A DNA stretch of 64,000 nucleotides. Origin: Octadecabacter antarcticus 307 (GTDB taxonomy: Bacteria > Pseudomonadota > Alphaproteobacteria > Rhodobacterales > Rhodobacteraceae). Made by a program: the position numbers and the translations under genes. The stretch spans positions 3,896,501 to 3,960,500 of the forward strand of contig NC_020911.1 in NCBI RefSeq assembly GCF_000155675.2, in the 5' to 3' direction. The notes below the pieces were generated by a model. It did no database searches, was not told the DNA's origin, and saw only the letters and a list, made by a program, of their open reading frames with translations. Shown here piece by piece: positions 8,341 to 17,649 of the stretch. Numbering within the stretch: position 1 is the first letter of the stretch; each line of letters begins with the position of its first letter.

Positions 8341-9570
8341 ATGCGCCGTGTCGTAATCACAGGGATGGGGATCGTCTCCCCCATCGGAAACAACATCACC
8401 GAAGTCGATGCTAACCTGCGGGCTGGAAATTCCGGCATCGTCGCGTCCGAGGATATGAAAGAACACGGGTTTCGCAGTCAAATCGCAGGCACGTTGAAAA
8501 TTGACGTGGCCGACCACGTCGACAAACGCACGCTGCGGTTCATGGGCGCGGGTGCGGCCTACGCGCACATCGCGATGGGTCAGGCAATTGCAGACGCCGG
8601 ATTGTCCGAAGACGACGTGGTGAACCCGATGACAGGCCTGATCGCAGGGTCCGGCGGGCCATCGACGTCCGCAATGTTCGCCGCCCATCAGGTCGTTCTC
8701 AAAACCGGCGCGACCAAACGCATTGGCCCGTTCGCGGTGCCGAAAACCATGTCATCTACCGTGTCAGCGAACCTTGCCACAGCCTATAAAATCAAAGGCA
8801 TGAACTTCTCGATCACGTCGGCCTGTTCCACGTCCCTGCACTGCATCGGCATGGCCGCGCAGCAGGTGGCACTTGGCACCCAAGACATCATGTTCGGTGG
8901 CGGCGGCGAAGAACTCGACTGGACGCTGTCGTGTCTGTTCGACGCCATGGGCGCGATGAGCAGCAAATATAACGACACCCCGGAACGCGCCTCGCGCGCA
9001 TTTGACGCCAACCGCGACGGCTTCGTCATCGCAGGCGGCGGCGCAATGGTTGTTCTGGAATCCCTCGACGGGGCACTAGCCCGCGGCGCAAAAATCTACG
9101 CCGAAGTCACGGGTTTCGCCGCCACATCAGACGGCGCAGACATGGTCGCACCCAGCGGCGAAGGCGGCGAACGTGCCATGCGCGGCGCGCTAAAAACTCT
9201 CCCTGAGGGACGCAAAATCAGCTACATCAACGCCCACGGCACATCCACGCCCGTCGGCGACGTGGGTGAGGTCGAGGCCGTGCGCCGTGTCTTTGGAACA
9301 GGAACCACACCACCCATCAGCTCCACAAAATCCATGACCGGCCACAGCCAAGGCGCAACCGGCGCACAGGAAGCGATCTATTGCCTGCTGGCCCTGCAAG
9401 GTGACTACATCATCCCGTCGATCAACGTCGAGACGCTGGATCCCGCCATAAACGCAGGCGAAATCGCCACGACCTTGGTCGAAAACGCTGGGCTTGATAC
9501 AGTGATGACGAACTCGTTCGGGTTCGGCGGCACCAATGGCTCCATGCTGCTTTCAAAATATCAGGACTAG
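8341..9570 (+). CDS. fabB: 3-oxoacyl-ACP synthase I
   Basis: This 409-residue condensing enzyme acts in fatty-acid elongation and is essential with FabA for unsaturated fatty acids. The catalytic cysteine lies in TSACSTSLHC. The two histidines are in NAHGTSTPVGD and SMTGHSQGATG. GGGAG about 5 bases before the ATG at 8341 supports this start over the in-frame ATG 12 bases earlier. FabI follows 9 bases after its stop. Confidence 0.97.
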   Translation: MRRVVITGMGIVSPIGNNITEVDANLRAGNSGIVASEDMKEHGFRSQIAGTLKIDVADHVDKRTLRFMGAGAAYAHIAMGQAIADAGLSEDDVVNPMTGLIAGSGGPSTSAMFAAHQVVLKTGATKRIGPFAVPKTMSSTVSANLATAYKIKGMNFSITSACSTSLHCIGMAAQQVALGTQDIMFGGGGEELDWTLSCLFDAMGAMSSKYNDTPERASRAFDANRDGFVIAGGGAMVVLESLDGALARGAKIYAEVTGFAATSDGADMVAPSGEGGERAMRGALKTLPEGRKISYINAHGTSTPVGDVGEVEAVRRVFGTGTTPPISSTKSMTGHSQGATGAQEAIYCLLALQGDYIIPSINVETLDPAINAGEIATTLVENAGLDTVMTNSFGFGGTNGSMLLSKYQD

Positions 9571-9579
9571 GATTAGGCC

Positions 9580-10371
9580 ATGACCATCGACATGAACGGC
9601 AAACGTGGACTCATTATGGGTGTCGCCAACAACCGGTCCATCGCGTGGGGCATTGCCGACGCCATGCACAAGGCGGGCGCGGAACTGGCGTTTTCTTACC
9701 AAGGCGAACAACTGCTCAAGCGCGTCGGGCCTTTGGCGGATTCGGTAGGATCTGACACGCTGGTTGAAGCCGATGTGATGGACGACACATCCCTAGATCT
9801 TTGCTTTGCCACGCTAAAGGAAAAGTGGGGCAAGATCGACTTTCTGGTCCACGCCATCGCCTATTCTGATAAAAACGAATTGACGGGCCGCGTGTCCGAC
9901 ACCACGCGCGCGAACTTTAACACGACTATGGCGATCAGCTGTTTCAGCTTTATCGACGTCGCGCGCCGTGCGGCTGAAATCATGCCAGACGGCGGCACAC
10001 TCCTGACGCTAACCTACCAAGGCAGCCACGGCGTCACCCCCAATTATAACGTCATGGGCGTCGCCAAGGCCGCATTGGAATCCGCCACAATGTACCTCGC
10101 AGCTGACCTTGGCCCGCAACAAATCCGCGTCAACGCGATCAGCCCCGGTCCGATGAAAACCCTTGCAGGTGCTGCCATTGCAGGTGCGCGCCGCACATTC
10201 CGCTACGCCGAACAAAACGCCCCGCTGCGCCATAACGCAACGCTGGTCGCTGTGGGTGGCACCGCTGTCTATCTGGCGTCTGATGCGGGCGCTTGCACGA
10301 CAGGCGAAATCATCCACGTCGATTCCGGGCTGCACACCATGATGATGCCAGCACTTGAAAATCTTGGTTGA
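9580..10371 (+). CDS. fabI: Enoyl-ACP reductase (NADH), triclosan-target type
   Basis: This 263-residue short-chain dehydrogenase fold protein catalyses the last step of each elongation cycle. It shows the glycine-rich cofactor loop GVANNRSIAWGIA, the HAIAYSDK strand and the catalytic Tyr-x6-Lys in PNYNVMGVAKAALES. The C-terminal GEIIHVDSG is typical of FabI. One deviation is GSHGV where the common motif is GSxKV, upstream of the catalytic tyrosine. It follows fabB closely and is probably cotranscribed. Confidence 0.95.
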   Translation: MTIDMNGKRGLIMGVANNRSIAWGIADAMHKAGAELAFSYQGEQLLKRVGPLADSVGSDTLVEADVMDDTSLDLCFATLKEKWGKIDFLVHAIAYSDKNELTGRVSDTTRANFNTTMAISCFSFIDVARRAAEIMPDGGTLLTLTYQGSHGVTPNYNVMGVAKAALESATMYLAADLGPQQIRVNAISPGPMKTLAGAAIAGARRTFRYAEQNAPLRHNATLVAVGGTAVYLASDAGACTTGEIIHVDSGLHTMMMPALENLG

Positions 10372-10389
10372 TCCGAAGGCCATTTGATC

Positions 10390-11187
10390 GTGACACCCAC
10401 CGTCCTGCTTTTGTGCGCGCTCGCCGCCTGCCTTGCGACTGCCTACGCCCTGCGTGGCGGGCTGACGTCAACAAACAAGCTGACCATGCTGGGCATGGAC
10501 GCGCAGGGCATCGGTATCTCGCTGCTATCGGTCGCCGCCGCGGTCTGGTTCTTTGGTGCAACCTTCGGGCTGGCCTTGATCGCGGTCATCGTTATCCATG
10601 AATTCGGCCACGTCGCCGCGTTTCGCGTAGCGGGGCATCATGACGCGCGGTTCCGGTTGGTGCCACTTCTGGGCGGCTACGCGATTTCCAACCGCCCCGT
10701 CAAAACTCAGGAAGATCAGGTTTTCATCTCCCTCATGGGGCCCGCAATCGGTATCGCGCCGATGCTGCTGGCCTACGGGTTAACCCCGTTTTCTGCGCAG
10801 TATTTCCCCGCTGCAATCTCTCCACTTTTGACCTTCGCCAGCATCTGCGGCGCGTTAAATTTCTTTAACCTGTTGCCGATCTGGCCACTGGACGGCGGCA
10901 AACTCACCGCGTCGATCACATCCGTGTTCCACGACCGCGCGCCGTTCTGCATCTTTGTCACATCAACCGCACTGATCGGGCTGGTGGCGCTGCTGACCCA
11001 ATCCATCTTCATCGGCTTCATTGTCATCATGGGCATTCAACATATCGTAAAAACTGGCGGCAGCGACGGCCGCGCGCCCCACGCCCGCATGTCCAAAAAC
11101 CACGCGTTTTTGTGCTTAGGTGCGTGGCTGTTCAGCGCCGCGGCGCTGTTCATAGGCGGGCTGGCGACCATTTTGCGGTTTGTTTGA
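10390..11187 (+). CDS. Site-2 protease (M50 family) membrane metalloprotease
   Basis: A multi-pass membrane protein of about 265 residues. The zinc motif HEFGH sits in a transmembrane segment near residue 72, and the second metal-ligand region is LLPIWPLDGGK. Both are diagnostic of M50 intramembrane proteases. No PDZ domain or CBS pair is present, so it is a minimal form. No ATG precedes the body: GTG at 10390 or TTG at 10384 must be the start, and GAAGG at about 10375 would suit either. The substrate is unknown. Confidence 0.8.
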   Translation: MTPTVLLLCALAACLATAYALRGGLTSTNKLTMLGMDAQGIGISLLSVAAAVWFFGATFGLALIAVIVIHEFGHVAAFRVAGHHDARFRLVPLLGGYAISNRPVKTQEDQVFISLMGPAIGIAPMLLAYGLTPFSAQYFPAAISPLLTFASICGALNFFNLLPIWPLDGGKLTASITSVFHDRAPFCIFVTSTALIGLVALLTQSIFIGFIVIMGIQHIVKTGGSDGRAPHARMSKNHAFLCLGAWLFSAAALFIGGLATILRFV

Positions 11188-11289
11188 ATAACTGGTTTGC
11201 CGACGACGTAACATTTGGTGTTGATAGGACCAACAAATGCGACTGTAGAGCTTTTTTCAGGTCCGGTCATTGTGACCAATTAAAAGATC

Positions 11290-11601
11290 CTATTTGACTG
11301 CCTGTCGCATCAAAAAAGTACCCTGCACCTCCCGAGCAAACAAATACACTATGCCCCAAGCGGTAAAGTCGACCTGCAAACCGCTCGCCGTTTGTACCAT
11401 CGGGCTATCAGCGGGTTCATTGCGAGTGTCGCGCAAGCACAGCCCACTATTGCTACCACACTCCACTATGTTTGGAGAATAATCGTCGCGTCCATCAGAC
11501 TGGATCAAGAGTCGCGACCCTGCAGATATTTCCTGAGCCTCTGACGTTCCTGTTATTAGAACTATCGAAACAGCCATTAGAGCAATTGCTTTCATCTTCA
11601 T
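11290..11601 (-). CDS. Small secreted protein of unknown function
   Basis: About 103 residues with a clear signal peptide (MKMKAIALMAVSIVLITGTSEAQ) and a short mature domain with a cysteine pair (VECGSNSGLCLRD). It ends in REVQGTFLMRQAVK. I do not recognise the family. The AT-rich codon use differs from the neighbouring core genes. The start could be two codons earlier. Confidence 0.5.
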   Translation of the reverse strand: MKMKAIALMAVSIVLITGTSEAQEISAGSRLLIQSDGRDDYSPNIVECGSNSGLCLRDTRNEPADSPMVQTASGLQVDFTAWGIVYLFAREVQGTFLMRQAVK

Positions 11602-11607
11602 TTTCAC

Positions 11608-11921
11608 GAATCCCTACACCAAATCAATCTCAATAAATTTATGATAGTGAGGATTTGCATGCGTATCAAAAATTGCGCCGTTCATTATTCCATTAATGGC
11701 ATAACGGGGACCTAGCACGGCTGCCGACATTTATATGTGTTCAACAAACCCTCGTTTCTGGCACATGCCCAAACCACATCGTTTGACGCTACCAAAAACC
11801 CCATTCAAATCTCAACCAGTTGTTGAAAGTTTTTGCCTCTCCTGCGTTAGCGGACATCCGCACATGACGATGATCGGATAGGAAAGTCCACAAACCTCCC
11901 CACCTCCCTGCTCCCGAAACG
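11608..11921. other. Intergenic stretch without a recognisable gene
   Basis: About 310 AT-rich bases between the small secreted protein and the FKBP terminator. No coding pattern, repeat or RNA structure stands out. Confidence 0.5.
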
Positions 11922-11952
11922 AAAACGGGCGGCCTGCTGCCAGACCGCCCGT
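11922..11952 (-). terminator. Terminator after the FKBP gene
   Basis: Hairpin with arms CGGGCGG/CCGCCCG and a 12-base loop. On the minus strand it is followed by TTTTC, directly downstream of the FKBP gene. Confidence 0.75.
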
Positions 11953-11972
11953 TCAATCGCTAAACAACGCGC

Positions 11973-12410
11973 TTACGCTGCTTTGATCGACACAACCTCA
12001 AACGCGAAGGTCAAATCTTTGCCAGCCAGCATGTGATTTGCATCCATCGTCACTTCGGTTTCGTTCATCTCAACCACGGTTACTGGTATCACGTTCTGCC
12101 CATCTGGCGATTGCATCTGCAACGTCAGACCAAGTTCCAACGGGATATCCTCAGGGATTTGTTCACGTGGAATGGACTGGCGGTTTTCAGGGTTCACCGC
12201 GCCATAGGCCTCATCACATGGGATTTCGACGACCTTTTTGTCGCCAACAACCATCCCCGGCATCGCCTTGTCCAACCCCGGAATAATCTGCCCGGACCCG
12301 ACTTCAAATTCCAATGGATCACGGCCATCGCTGCTATCAAACGTCGTGCCGTCTGTCAGCGTACCCGTGTAATGAATGGCAATTGTGTCGCCTGCTTTAA
12401 TTTCGCTCAT
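11973..12410 (-). CDS. FKBP-type peptidyl-prolyl isomerase (SlyD-like)
   Basis: 145 residues from the ATG at 12410. The FKBP core has HYTGTLTDGTTFDSS, GSGQIIPGLDKAMPGM and an inserted-flap region, followed by the NHMLAGKDLTFAFEVVSI tail. This is the SlyD-type layout, but without the histidine-rich metal tail of enterobacterial SlyD. It should act as a cytoplasmic prolyl isomerase and chaperone. The frame extends 28 codons upstream, but that part looks non-coding. Confidence 0.88.
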   Translation of the reverse strand: MSEIKAGDTIAIHYTGTLTDGTTFDSSDGRDPLEFEVGSGQIIPGLDKAMPGMVVGDKKVVEIPCDEAYGAVNPENRQSIPREQIPEDIPLELGLTLQMQSPDGQNVIPVTVVEMNETEVTMDANHMLAGKDLTFAFEVVSIKAA

Positions 12411-12509
12411 GGGGTTATCCTTTGTCTGCTTTAGGCGTGAATTCGCGCGCTGCCTAACAATCACGCTACAAGATTGCAAATAGCTGCGCAGCACTCCAAA
12501 ATTGCCCTC

Positions 12510-12917
12510 ATGACATACGCCTTCACCTCAAACGACGCGCGGGACGCCTTTGCCGCGTTCCCGCCCCGCTCACGCACCACATTGATGGCCGTTCGCGCGA
12601 TGATCTTTGATATTGCTGCCGCCTTTCCCCCAGATCAAAACATCGGCTGCCTTAAGGAAACAACCAAATGGGGCCAGCCATCCTACGCCACACCTGACAC
12701 GAAATTTGCGACCCCAATCCGGCTTGGTCTGTCCAAAGCTGACGATCCGGCTATCTTCACCCATTGCCAATCGACCGTCATGGCTGATTTTCGCGCCCTC
12801 GCCCCACCAGAATTGAAATTTGACGGCAATCGCGCCGTTCATTTGCTAAACAATCACCCGCCAAAACTGAACGAACTCGCACCATTGATCCGCGCCGCCC
12901 TCACCTATCGGCTTTGA
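12510..12917 (+). CDS. DUF1801 domain protein
   Basis: 135 residues. The central region with TTKWGQPSYATPDTK and the C-terminal NRAVHLLNNHPP fit DUF1801, a small iron-chaperone-like fold (YdhG/frataxin-like). The start ATG at 12510 is preceded by a weak ribosome site. It stands alone, divergent from the FKBP gene. The function is not established. Confidence 0.7.
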   Translation: MTYAFTSNDARDAFAAFPPRSRTTLMAVRAMIFDIAAAFPPDQNIGCLKETTKWGQPSYATPDTKFATPIRLGLSKADDPAIFTHCQSTVMADFRALAPPELKFDGNRAVHLLNNHPPKLNELAPLIRAALTYRL

Positions 12918-12971
12918 GGCTTTCCAACGGTCAGCCTCCGTGCCAAGCTGATGACAACTGAAAGGTCTCAC

Positions 12972-13649
12972 ATGACAATCACCACCTGCATCTTCGACGC
13001 CTATGGCACTTTGTTTGACGTGGGTGCAGCTGCGCGCAACGTCGCATTGGAACCCGGGCAGGCGCAATTGGCCGCCGTCTGGGGCACGTTGTCGACGGAT
13101 TGGCGCACCAAACAGTTGGAATATTCGTGGCTGCGCGCGATCAGCGGCACCTACGTTCCATTCTGGCAGGTCACACAAGACGCGCTTGATTGGGCGATGG
13201 ACAACAATGGGCTGCACGACAATGCCCTGCGCGCCAAGTTACTATCGGTGTACAAAGAACTGCCCGCCTTCCCCGAAGTCCCCGCAATGCTGAAGGCGCT
13301 GAAAGAAAAGAACGTGAACATCGCGATCCTGTCCAACGGCTCCTCTGATATGCTGGTCAACGCCGTGCGCTCGGCTGGCATTGGTGAATACCTTGATGAC
13401 GTGTTGTCGGTCGAAGAAGTGCAAATCTTCAAGCCCCATCGTCTGGTCTATGACATGGTTTGGGAACGCTTCGATGTGCCGCAAACCGAAGTCCTGTTCG
13501 CGTCGTCCAACGGCTGGGATGCCGCTGGTGCGGCTGGATACGGCTTTGGAACCGTTTGGGTCAACCGCGATGGCGCACCGCAAGACCGGCTTTGGGCGAC
13601 TCCGCACCGCACACTCAAAGACCTCAGCACGATCCCCGATCTGGTCTGA
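12972..13649 (+). CDS. Haloacid dehalogenase, type II (HAD superfamily)
   Basis: 225 residues. The nucleophile is Asp in FDAYGTLFD near residue 8, motif II is ILSNGSSDML, the lysine is in FKPHRLVYDM, and motif III with the SSNGWDAAGA signature is typical of L-2-haloacid dehalogenases. The family hydrolyses short 2-haloacids to hydroxy acids. AAAGGT precedes the ATG at 12972. The downstream alpha/beta hydrolase starts within its stop codon (TGATG), so they form an operon. Confidence 0.88.
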   Translation: MTITTCIFDAYGTLFDVGAAARNVALEPGQAQLAAVWGTLSTDWRTKQLEYSWLRAISGTYVPFWQVTQDALDWAMDNNGLHDNALRAKLLSVYKELPAFPEVPAMLKALKEKNVNIAILSNGSSDMLVNAVRSAGIGEYLDDVLSVEEVQIFKPHRLVYDMVWERFDVPQTEVLFASSNGWDAAGAAGYGFGTVWVNRDGAPQDRLWATPHRTLKDLSTIPDLV

Positions 13650-14476
13650 TGGCGACGTTTTCGGCGGCTGACGGCACCCAGCTTTATTACACCGACGAGG
13701 GGTTCGGGCTGCCGATCCTCGCCCTTGCGGGGCTGACCCGCAACACCGGCGATTTCGACCACATCGCGCCACACCTGCTCAAAAATGAGGCCGTGCGCCT
13801 GATCCGCATGGATTACCGCGGGCGCGGCAAGTCTGATTGGGCTGATCCGGCCAGCTACACAATCCCGCAAGAAGCGGCAGACACGATTGCGCTGCTTGAT
13901 CATCTTTCCATCGACAAGGCAGCAATCCTTGGCACATCGCGCGGCGGTCTCATCGCGATGATGCTAGCAATCACCAACAAACATCGCCTGCTTGGCGTCG
14001 CGCTCAACGACATCGGCCCGCAGATCGAAGGCGCAGGTCTCAGCGTCATCAAAGACTACATCGGCCGAAATCCGCCGCAGGCCACCCTTGCCGACGCCGC
14101 CGCGTTCCGCGCCCGCGCGTGGTCACATTTCAAAGGCGTGCCAATGGATCGCTGGCTGCATGAGGTCACCAATCACTTCGCTGAAACCGCAAATGGCCTC
14201 ATCATCAAATATGACCCCAAACTGCGCGACGCCGTTCTAGAGTCCGGCGCGCAACCGACCCCAGACCTCTGGCCACTGTATGATGCACTCGCGGACCTGC
14301 CGCTAGCGCTGCTGCGTGGCGATGCCTCCGATCTATTATCCGCCGTCACCTTCGAGCAGATGCGCAACCGCCGCCCCGACGCCCATGCAGCCACCGTTTT
14401 GGGACGCGGCCATGTCCCCTTACTCGACGAACCCGAATCCCTCACCGTTCTAAACGACTGGATCCTGAGCCTATGA
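13649..14476 (+). CDS. Alpha/beta hydrolase
   Basis: 275 residues. The oxyanion region is near LALAGLTRN, then MDYRGRGKSDW. The nucleophile is the serine in LGTSRGGLIA (GxSxG) and the catalytic histidine is in GRGHVPLLDEPES. The start overlaps the dehalogenase stop. The last four bases (ATGA) overlap the dehydratase start, so three genes are translationally coupled. The substrate is unknown. Confidence 0.85.
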   Translation: MATFSAADGTQLYYTDEGFGLPILALAGLTRNTGDFDHIAPHLLKNEAVRLIRMDYRGRGKSDWADPASYTIPQEAADTIALLDHLSIDKAAILGTSRGGLIAMMLAITNKHRLLGVALNDIGPQIEGAGLSVIKDYIGRNPPQATLADAAAFRARAWSHFKGVPMDRWLHEVTNHFAETANGLIIKYDPKLRDAVLESGAQPTPDLWPLYDALADLPLALLRGDASDLLSAVTFEQMRNRRPDAHAATVLGRGHVPLLDEPESLTVLNDWILSL

Positions 14477-15444
14477 ATATCGATATGATCCGCGCCGCTG
14501 CCAAACGTCTGCACGGCCACGCGCGGCGCACGCCGCTGCTGTCGTCACCGTTCCTTGACGATATCGCGGGCCGCAAAGTCTACGTTAAACCCGAATGCCT
14601 GCAACACACAGGATCGTTCAAATTCCGCGGCGGCTGGTCGGCCCTGTCAGGCATGGACCCCGAAAAACGAAGCCATGGCGTCATCGCCTATTCATCGGGC
14701 AACCACGCGCAAGGCATCGCACTGGCCGCCCGCATGCACGGCGTCCCTTCCGTCATCGTTATGCCCTCCGATGCCCCAGCACTCAAAATCGAAAACACCA
14801 AGGCACTGGGCGCCGAAGTCGTCCTATATGACCGCGATTCTGAAGACCGCGACGAAATTGGCGCGCGTCTCGCGGCGCAGCGCGGCCTAACCCTGATCAA
14901 ACCCTTCGACGATCCACTGGTGATCGCAGGTCAAGGCACCACAGGGCTTGAAATCGCACAAGACGCCAACTCCCTTGGCATCCAAAATGCTGACATCCTC
15001 GTCTGTTGCGGCGGCGGCGGCTTCTCCTCCGGTATCGCATTGGCCTGCGCGGCCGACGCCCCAACCCTGCGCATCCGTCCCGTCGAACCAGAAGGCTTTG
15101 ATGACGTCGCGCGCTCCCTGATCTCCGGCAAAATCGAACGCAATGCCACGACCTCGGGCAATATTTGCGACGCGATCATCACGCCGCAACCGGGCGATCT
15201 GACCTTCCCGATCCTGCACCGCCTGTGCGGTCCCGGCCTCACCATCACCGAAAACGAAGCCTTACGCGCGATGGCGCAGGCCTTCTTGCGCCTCAAACTC
15301 GTCGCTGAACCCGGTGGCGCGGCGGCCCTTGCTGCCGCCCTTTACCGACCGAACGACATCACCGGCGACGCCGTCATCGTCACCATCAGTGGCGGCAACG
15401 TCGACCCCGCCCAATTCGCCCAAGCGCTCGCCACCCTGCCCTGA
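14473..15444 (+). CDS. Threonine/serine dehydratase-like PLP enzyme
   Basis: 323 residues of the fold-type II PLP family. The Schiff-base lysine is in HTGSFKFRGGW, the SSGNHAQG asparagine loop follows, and the phosphate-binding glycine loop is CCGGGGFSSG. This is the size of catabolic threonine or serine dehydratases without an ACT domain. It deaminates hydroxy-amino acids to 2-oxo acids. The substrate cannot be fixed from sequence, and serine racemase or hydroxyaspartate dehydratase are alternatives. Confidence 0.88.
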   Translation: MNIDMIRAAAKRLHGHARRTPLLSSPFLDDIAGRKVYVKPECLQHTGSFKFRGGWSALSGMDPEKRSHGVIAYSSGNHAQGIALAARMHGVPSVIVMPSDAPALKIENTKALGAEVVLYDRDSEDRDEIGARLAAQRGLTLIKPFDDPLVIAGQGTTGLEIAQDANSLGIQNADILVCCGGGGFSSGIALACAADAPTLRIRPVEPEGFDDVARSLISGKIERNATTSGNICDAIITPQPGDLTFPILHRLCGPGLTITENEALRAMAQAFLRLKLVAEPGGAAALAAALYRPNDITGDAVIVTISGGNVDPAQFAQALATLP

Positions 15445-15526
15445 CACCTCTTTCTTTCTACCCTTGTCTTTGTCTCTTAAATATCCCCACCGGAGGCTCC
15501 GGCACCTACCAAGGAAGCCTAAACCC

Positions 15527-16768
15527 ATGACCCGCTTCACCATCGCCAGCTTCAACGTCAAAAACCTCATTGGGGCGGACAAGGAATATTATAAATTCCA
15601 ATCCTACACGCCCGAAGAATCCGCGTGGAAACAGGGTTGGATGGCCGAACAACTCCTCAGCATGGACGCCGACATTGTGGGCTTTCAGGAAATCTTCGAA
15701 GAAGATGCTCTGCGCGACGTGATCGCGCTGGCCGACACATTGGGCCAAGCCTCAAACGACGCCTCAATTCCTGACAAATCCAAACGCTACCACCGCAAGG
15801 CAATTTTCCGCAAACTGGCTTATACCCCCTACTTTCAAAATGGCGGCACAACTGGTCTGGCCTTTGCCCGCAATTCTGCCGACACAGGCGAAGCAGGCCA
15901 GCGTCGCCCCGGCGTCGCGATCTTGTCGCGCTTCGGTTTCGTCGGCGAACCCGAAATCATCCAAGACCTGCCCCAACCTGTCGAAATCCCCTTCTCGGCA
16001 CTGCGCGGCAGCGACACGGATGATGACGCAGGCTTCTTTCGGCTACGCCGCCTGTCGCGCCCGATCCTCAAGGCGCGCATCCCGATCCCGCAAGACCATG
16101 GCGAAGCTCAGGTCATCACCGTCTTCAACTGCCACCTAAAATCCAAGCTCGGCGAACACGTCACCCCCGCTGGCGCAGATTTTCCACCCGCCAGCGATCT
16201 GACAAATTACGATCCCGTCACCCGCGCCCTCGGCTCCCTGCGCGCCGCATTGCGCCGCATGGCAGAAGCCTGGGTACTGCGCCGCGAAATCATCGCCGAA
16301 CTCGACGCCGGAAACCCCGTCATGGTCTTGGGTGATTTCAATGATGGTGAACACGCGGTCTCATCTGAAATTATCTCTGGCGAGACACCGTTCAAAAACT
16401 ACGCCTGGATGCTTCGCCACGACGCACAAACCCCGCGCGACCGCTATTCAGACGCGCAAAACCTACAAATTACCGAAGACATAAACCGCGCCCGCCTGCA
16501 TTCCGCCGAAAAGCTGTTCGTGCGCAAATCTGCACGCGACATGATCTATACATCGGCCTTTGGCGGCACGTTCGAATCCATCGACCAGATTTACATGTCG
16601 CGCCATTTCCACCCCGACTACGGCAATAAAATCGGTGAAATGGAATATTTTTCCGCGCTCAACGACCATCTCACTGACGGCTCACACCCAGAAGCGCCCT
16701 ATAATAAACTCGCCTCGGATCACGGCCAGATCATCGCGCACATGGTGATGGGCAACGGTGGGTCATGA
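15527..16768 (+). CDS. Endonuclease/exonuclease/phosphatase family protein
   Basis: 413 residues. The EEP fold is shown by FTIASFNVKNL, DIVGFQEIFEEDAL, the metal and phosphate residues in VLGDFNDGEHA and the late SDHGQIIAHM. No signal peptide is visible, so it is probably cytoplasmic. AAGGAAG precedes the ATG at 15527. It lies between the dehydratase and an alpha/beta hydrolase. The substrate, nucleic acid or another phosphodiester, is unknown. Confidence 0.82.
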   Translation: MTRFTIASFNVKNLIGADKEYYKFQSYTPEESAWKQGWMAEQLLSMDADIVGFQEIFEEDALRDVIALADTLGQASNDASIPDKSKRYHRKAIFRKLAYTPYFQNGGTTGLAFARNSADTGEAGQRRPGVAILSRFGFVGEPEIIQDLPQPVEIPFSALRGSDTDDDAGFFRLRRLSRPILKARIPIPQDHGEAQVITVFNCHLKSKLGEHVTPAGADFPPASDLTNYDPVTRALGSLRAALRRMAEAWVLRREIIAELDAGNPVMVLGDFNDGEHAVSSEIISGETPFKNYAWMLRHDAQTPRDRYSDAQNLQITEDINRARLHSAEKLFVRKSARDMIYTSAFGGTFESIDQIYMSRHFHPDYGNKIGEMEYFSALNDHLTDGSHPEAPYNKLASDHGQIIAHMVMGNGGS

Positions 16769-16778
16769 AAGTCGGATC

Positions 16779-17546
16779 ATGACTGACAAAATCCAAGTCA
16801 AAGGCGCCGCACTGAACGCACAGGCCGTTGGCAAAGGACCTACAATCGTGTTTCTGCACGGCCTCGGTATGGACATGTCGGTCTTCAACGGCCTGATACA
16901 CCGCTTTCCAGACCACCGAATAATCCGCTTCGATCTGCGCGGCCAAGGCCAATCAAGTGTTCCGGACGGCCCCTATACAATGGGCGGGCTGATTGCCGAC
17001 ACCGAAGCCGTGCTGGACCACTACAGCGCGCGCGATACAGTCGTTTTTGGCTTGTCGATGGGCGGCATGATCGCGCAAGGTCTTGCGGTGAAACGCCTTG
17101 ATCTGGTGCGTGGCATGGTTTTGTGTGCCGCCGCCGCCAAGTTCGGTCAGGCCGATCCGTGGCATGCCCGCGCCGCGACCGCACGCACCAAAGGCATGAC
17201 AGCACTTGTCGATGAAACGCTGACGCGGTGGAACGCAAAAGACGGTGACGAACACGCCCGCACGCGGTTTATCGCCGCCAACCCCGAAGGCTATGCCGCT
17301 TCCTGCGAAGCGGTTGCAGGCACCGATTTTTACACCCCCACCTCTGGCCTACGACTGCCGACACTTGGGCTGTGCGGCGACCGCGATAAATCGACACCAC
17401 CCGACCTTGTGCGCGAAACAACCGACCTCATTCCCGGCTCAAAGTTTCAGCTGATCCACGGCGCGGGGCATGTTGCGCCCGAAACCCACGCAGACGTTGT
17501 GGCGGGGCATCTGTGTGAATTCCTCATCGGCATTGGCCACATCTGA
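16779..17546 (+). CDS. Alpha/beta hydrolase resembling 3-oxoadipate enol-lactonase
   Basis: 255 residues. HGLGMDMSVF forms the oxyanion hole, the serine nucleophile is in GLSMGGMIAQG, the aspartate is in GDRDKSTPP, and the histidine is in HGAGHVAPETHA. Size and pattern resemble PcaD-type lactonases, but no other beta-ketoadipate gene is nearby, so the substrate is open. The ribosome site is weak. A GTG 21 bases upstream is also possible. Confidence 0.82.
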   Translation: MTDKIQVKGAALNAQAVGKGPTIVFLHGLGMDMSVFNGLIHRFPDHRIIRFDLRGQGQSSVPDGPYTMGGLIADTEAVLDHYSARDTVVFGLSMGGMIAQGLAVKRLDLVRGMVLCAAAAKFGQADPWHARAATARTKGMTALVDETLTRWNAKDGDEHARTRFIAANPEGYAASCEAVAGTDFYTPTSGLRLPTLGLCGDRDKSTPPDLVRETTDLIPGSKFQLIHGAGHVAPETHADVVAGHLCEFLIGIGHI

Positions 17547-17590
17547 CCGCTCACGGCCCTTGCTCCTGCTCACGTCCCCGCCGCCCCCGC

Positions 17591-17637
17591 ACTCTTGCGG
17601 CCTCTCCTCCCTCTTGCGGCCCCCGACCCCTTGCGGC
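17591..17637. repeat. Three short CTCTTGCGG-like repeats before the MFS gene
   Basis: Three near-copies of a 9-base CTCTTGCGG motif (17592, 17611, 17629) are spaced about 18-19 bases apart just upstream of the MFS start. The spacing would put them on nearly the same DNA face every second turn. They may be degenerate tandem repeats or operator half-sites. No regulator is known for them. Confidence 0.35.
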
Positions 17638-17649
17638 TAATGCTGCACG

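Noticed and set aside
15314..15526. N-terminal extension of the EEP-family gene at 15527
   Set aside because: It overlaps the dehydratase gene and is low-complexity. A good ribosome site precedes 15527.
17591..17637. CTCTTGCGG repeats as a proven operator
   Set aside because: No regulator or symmetry is evident. Listed only as a repeat.
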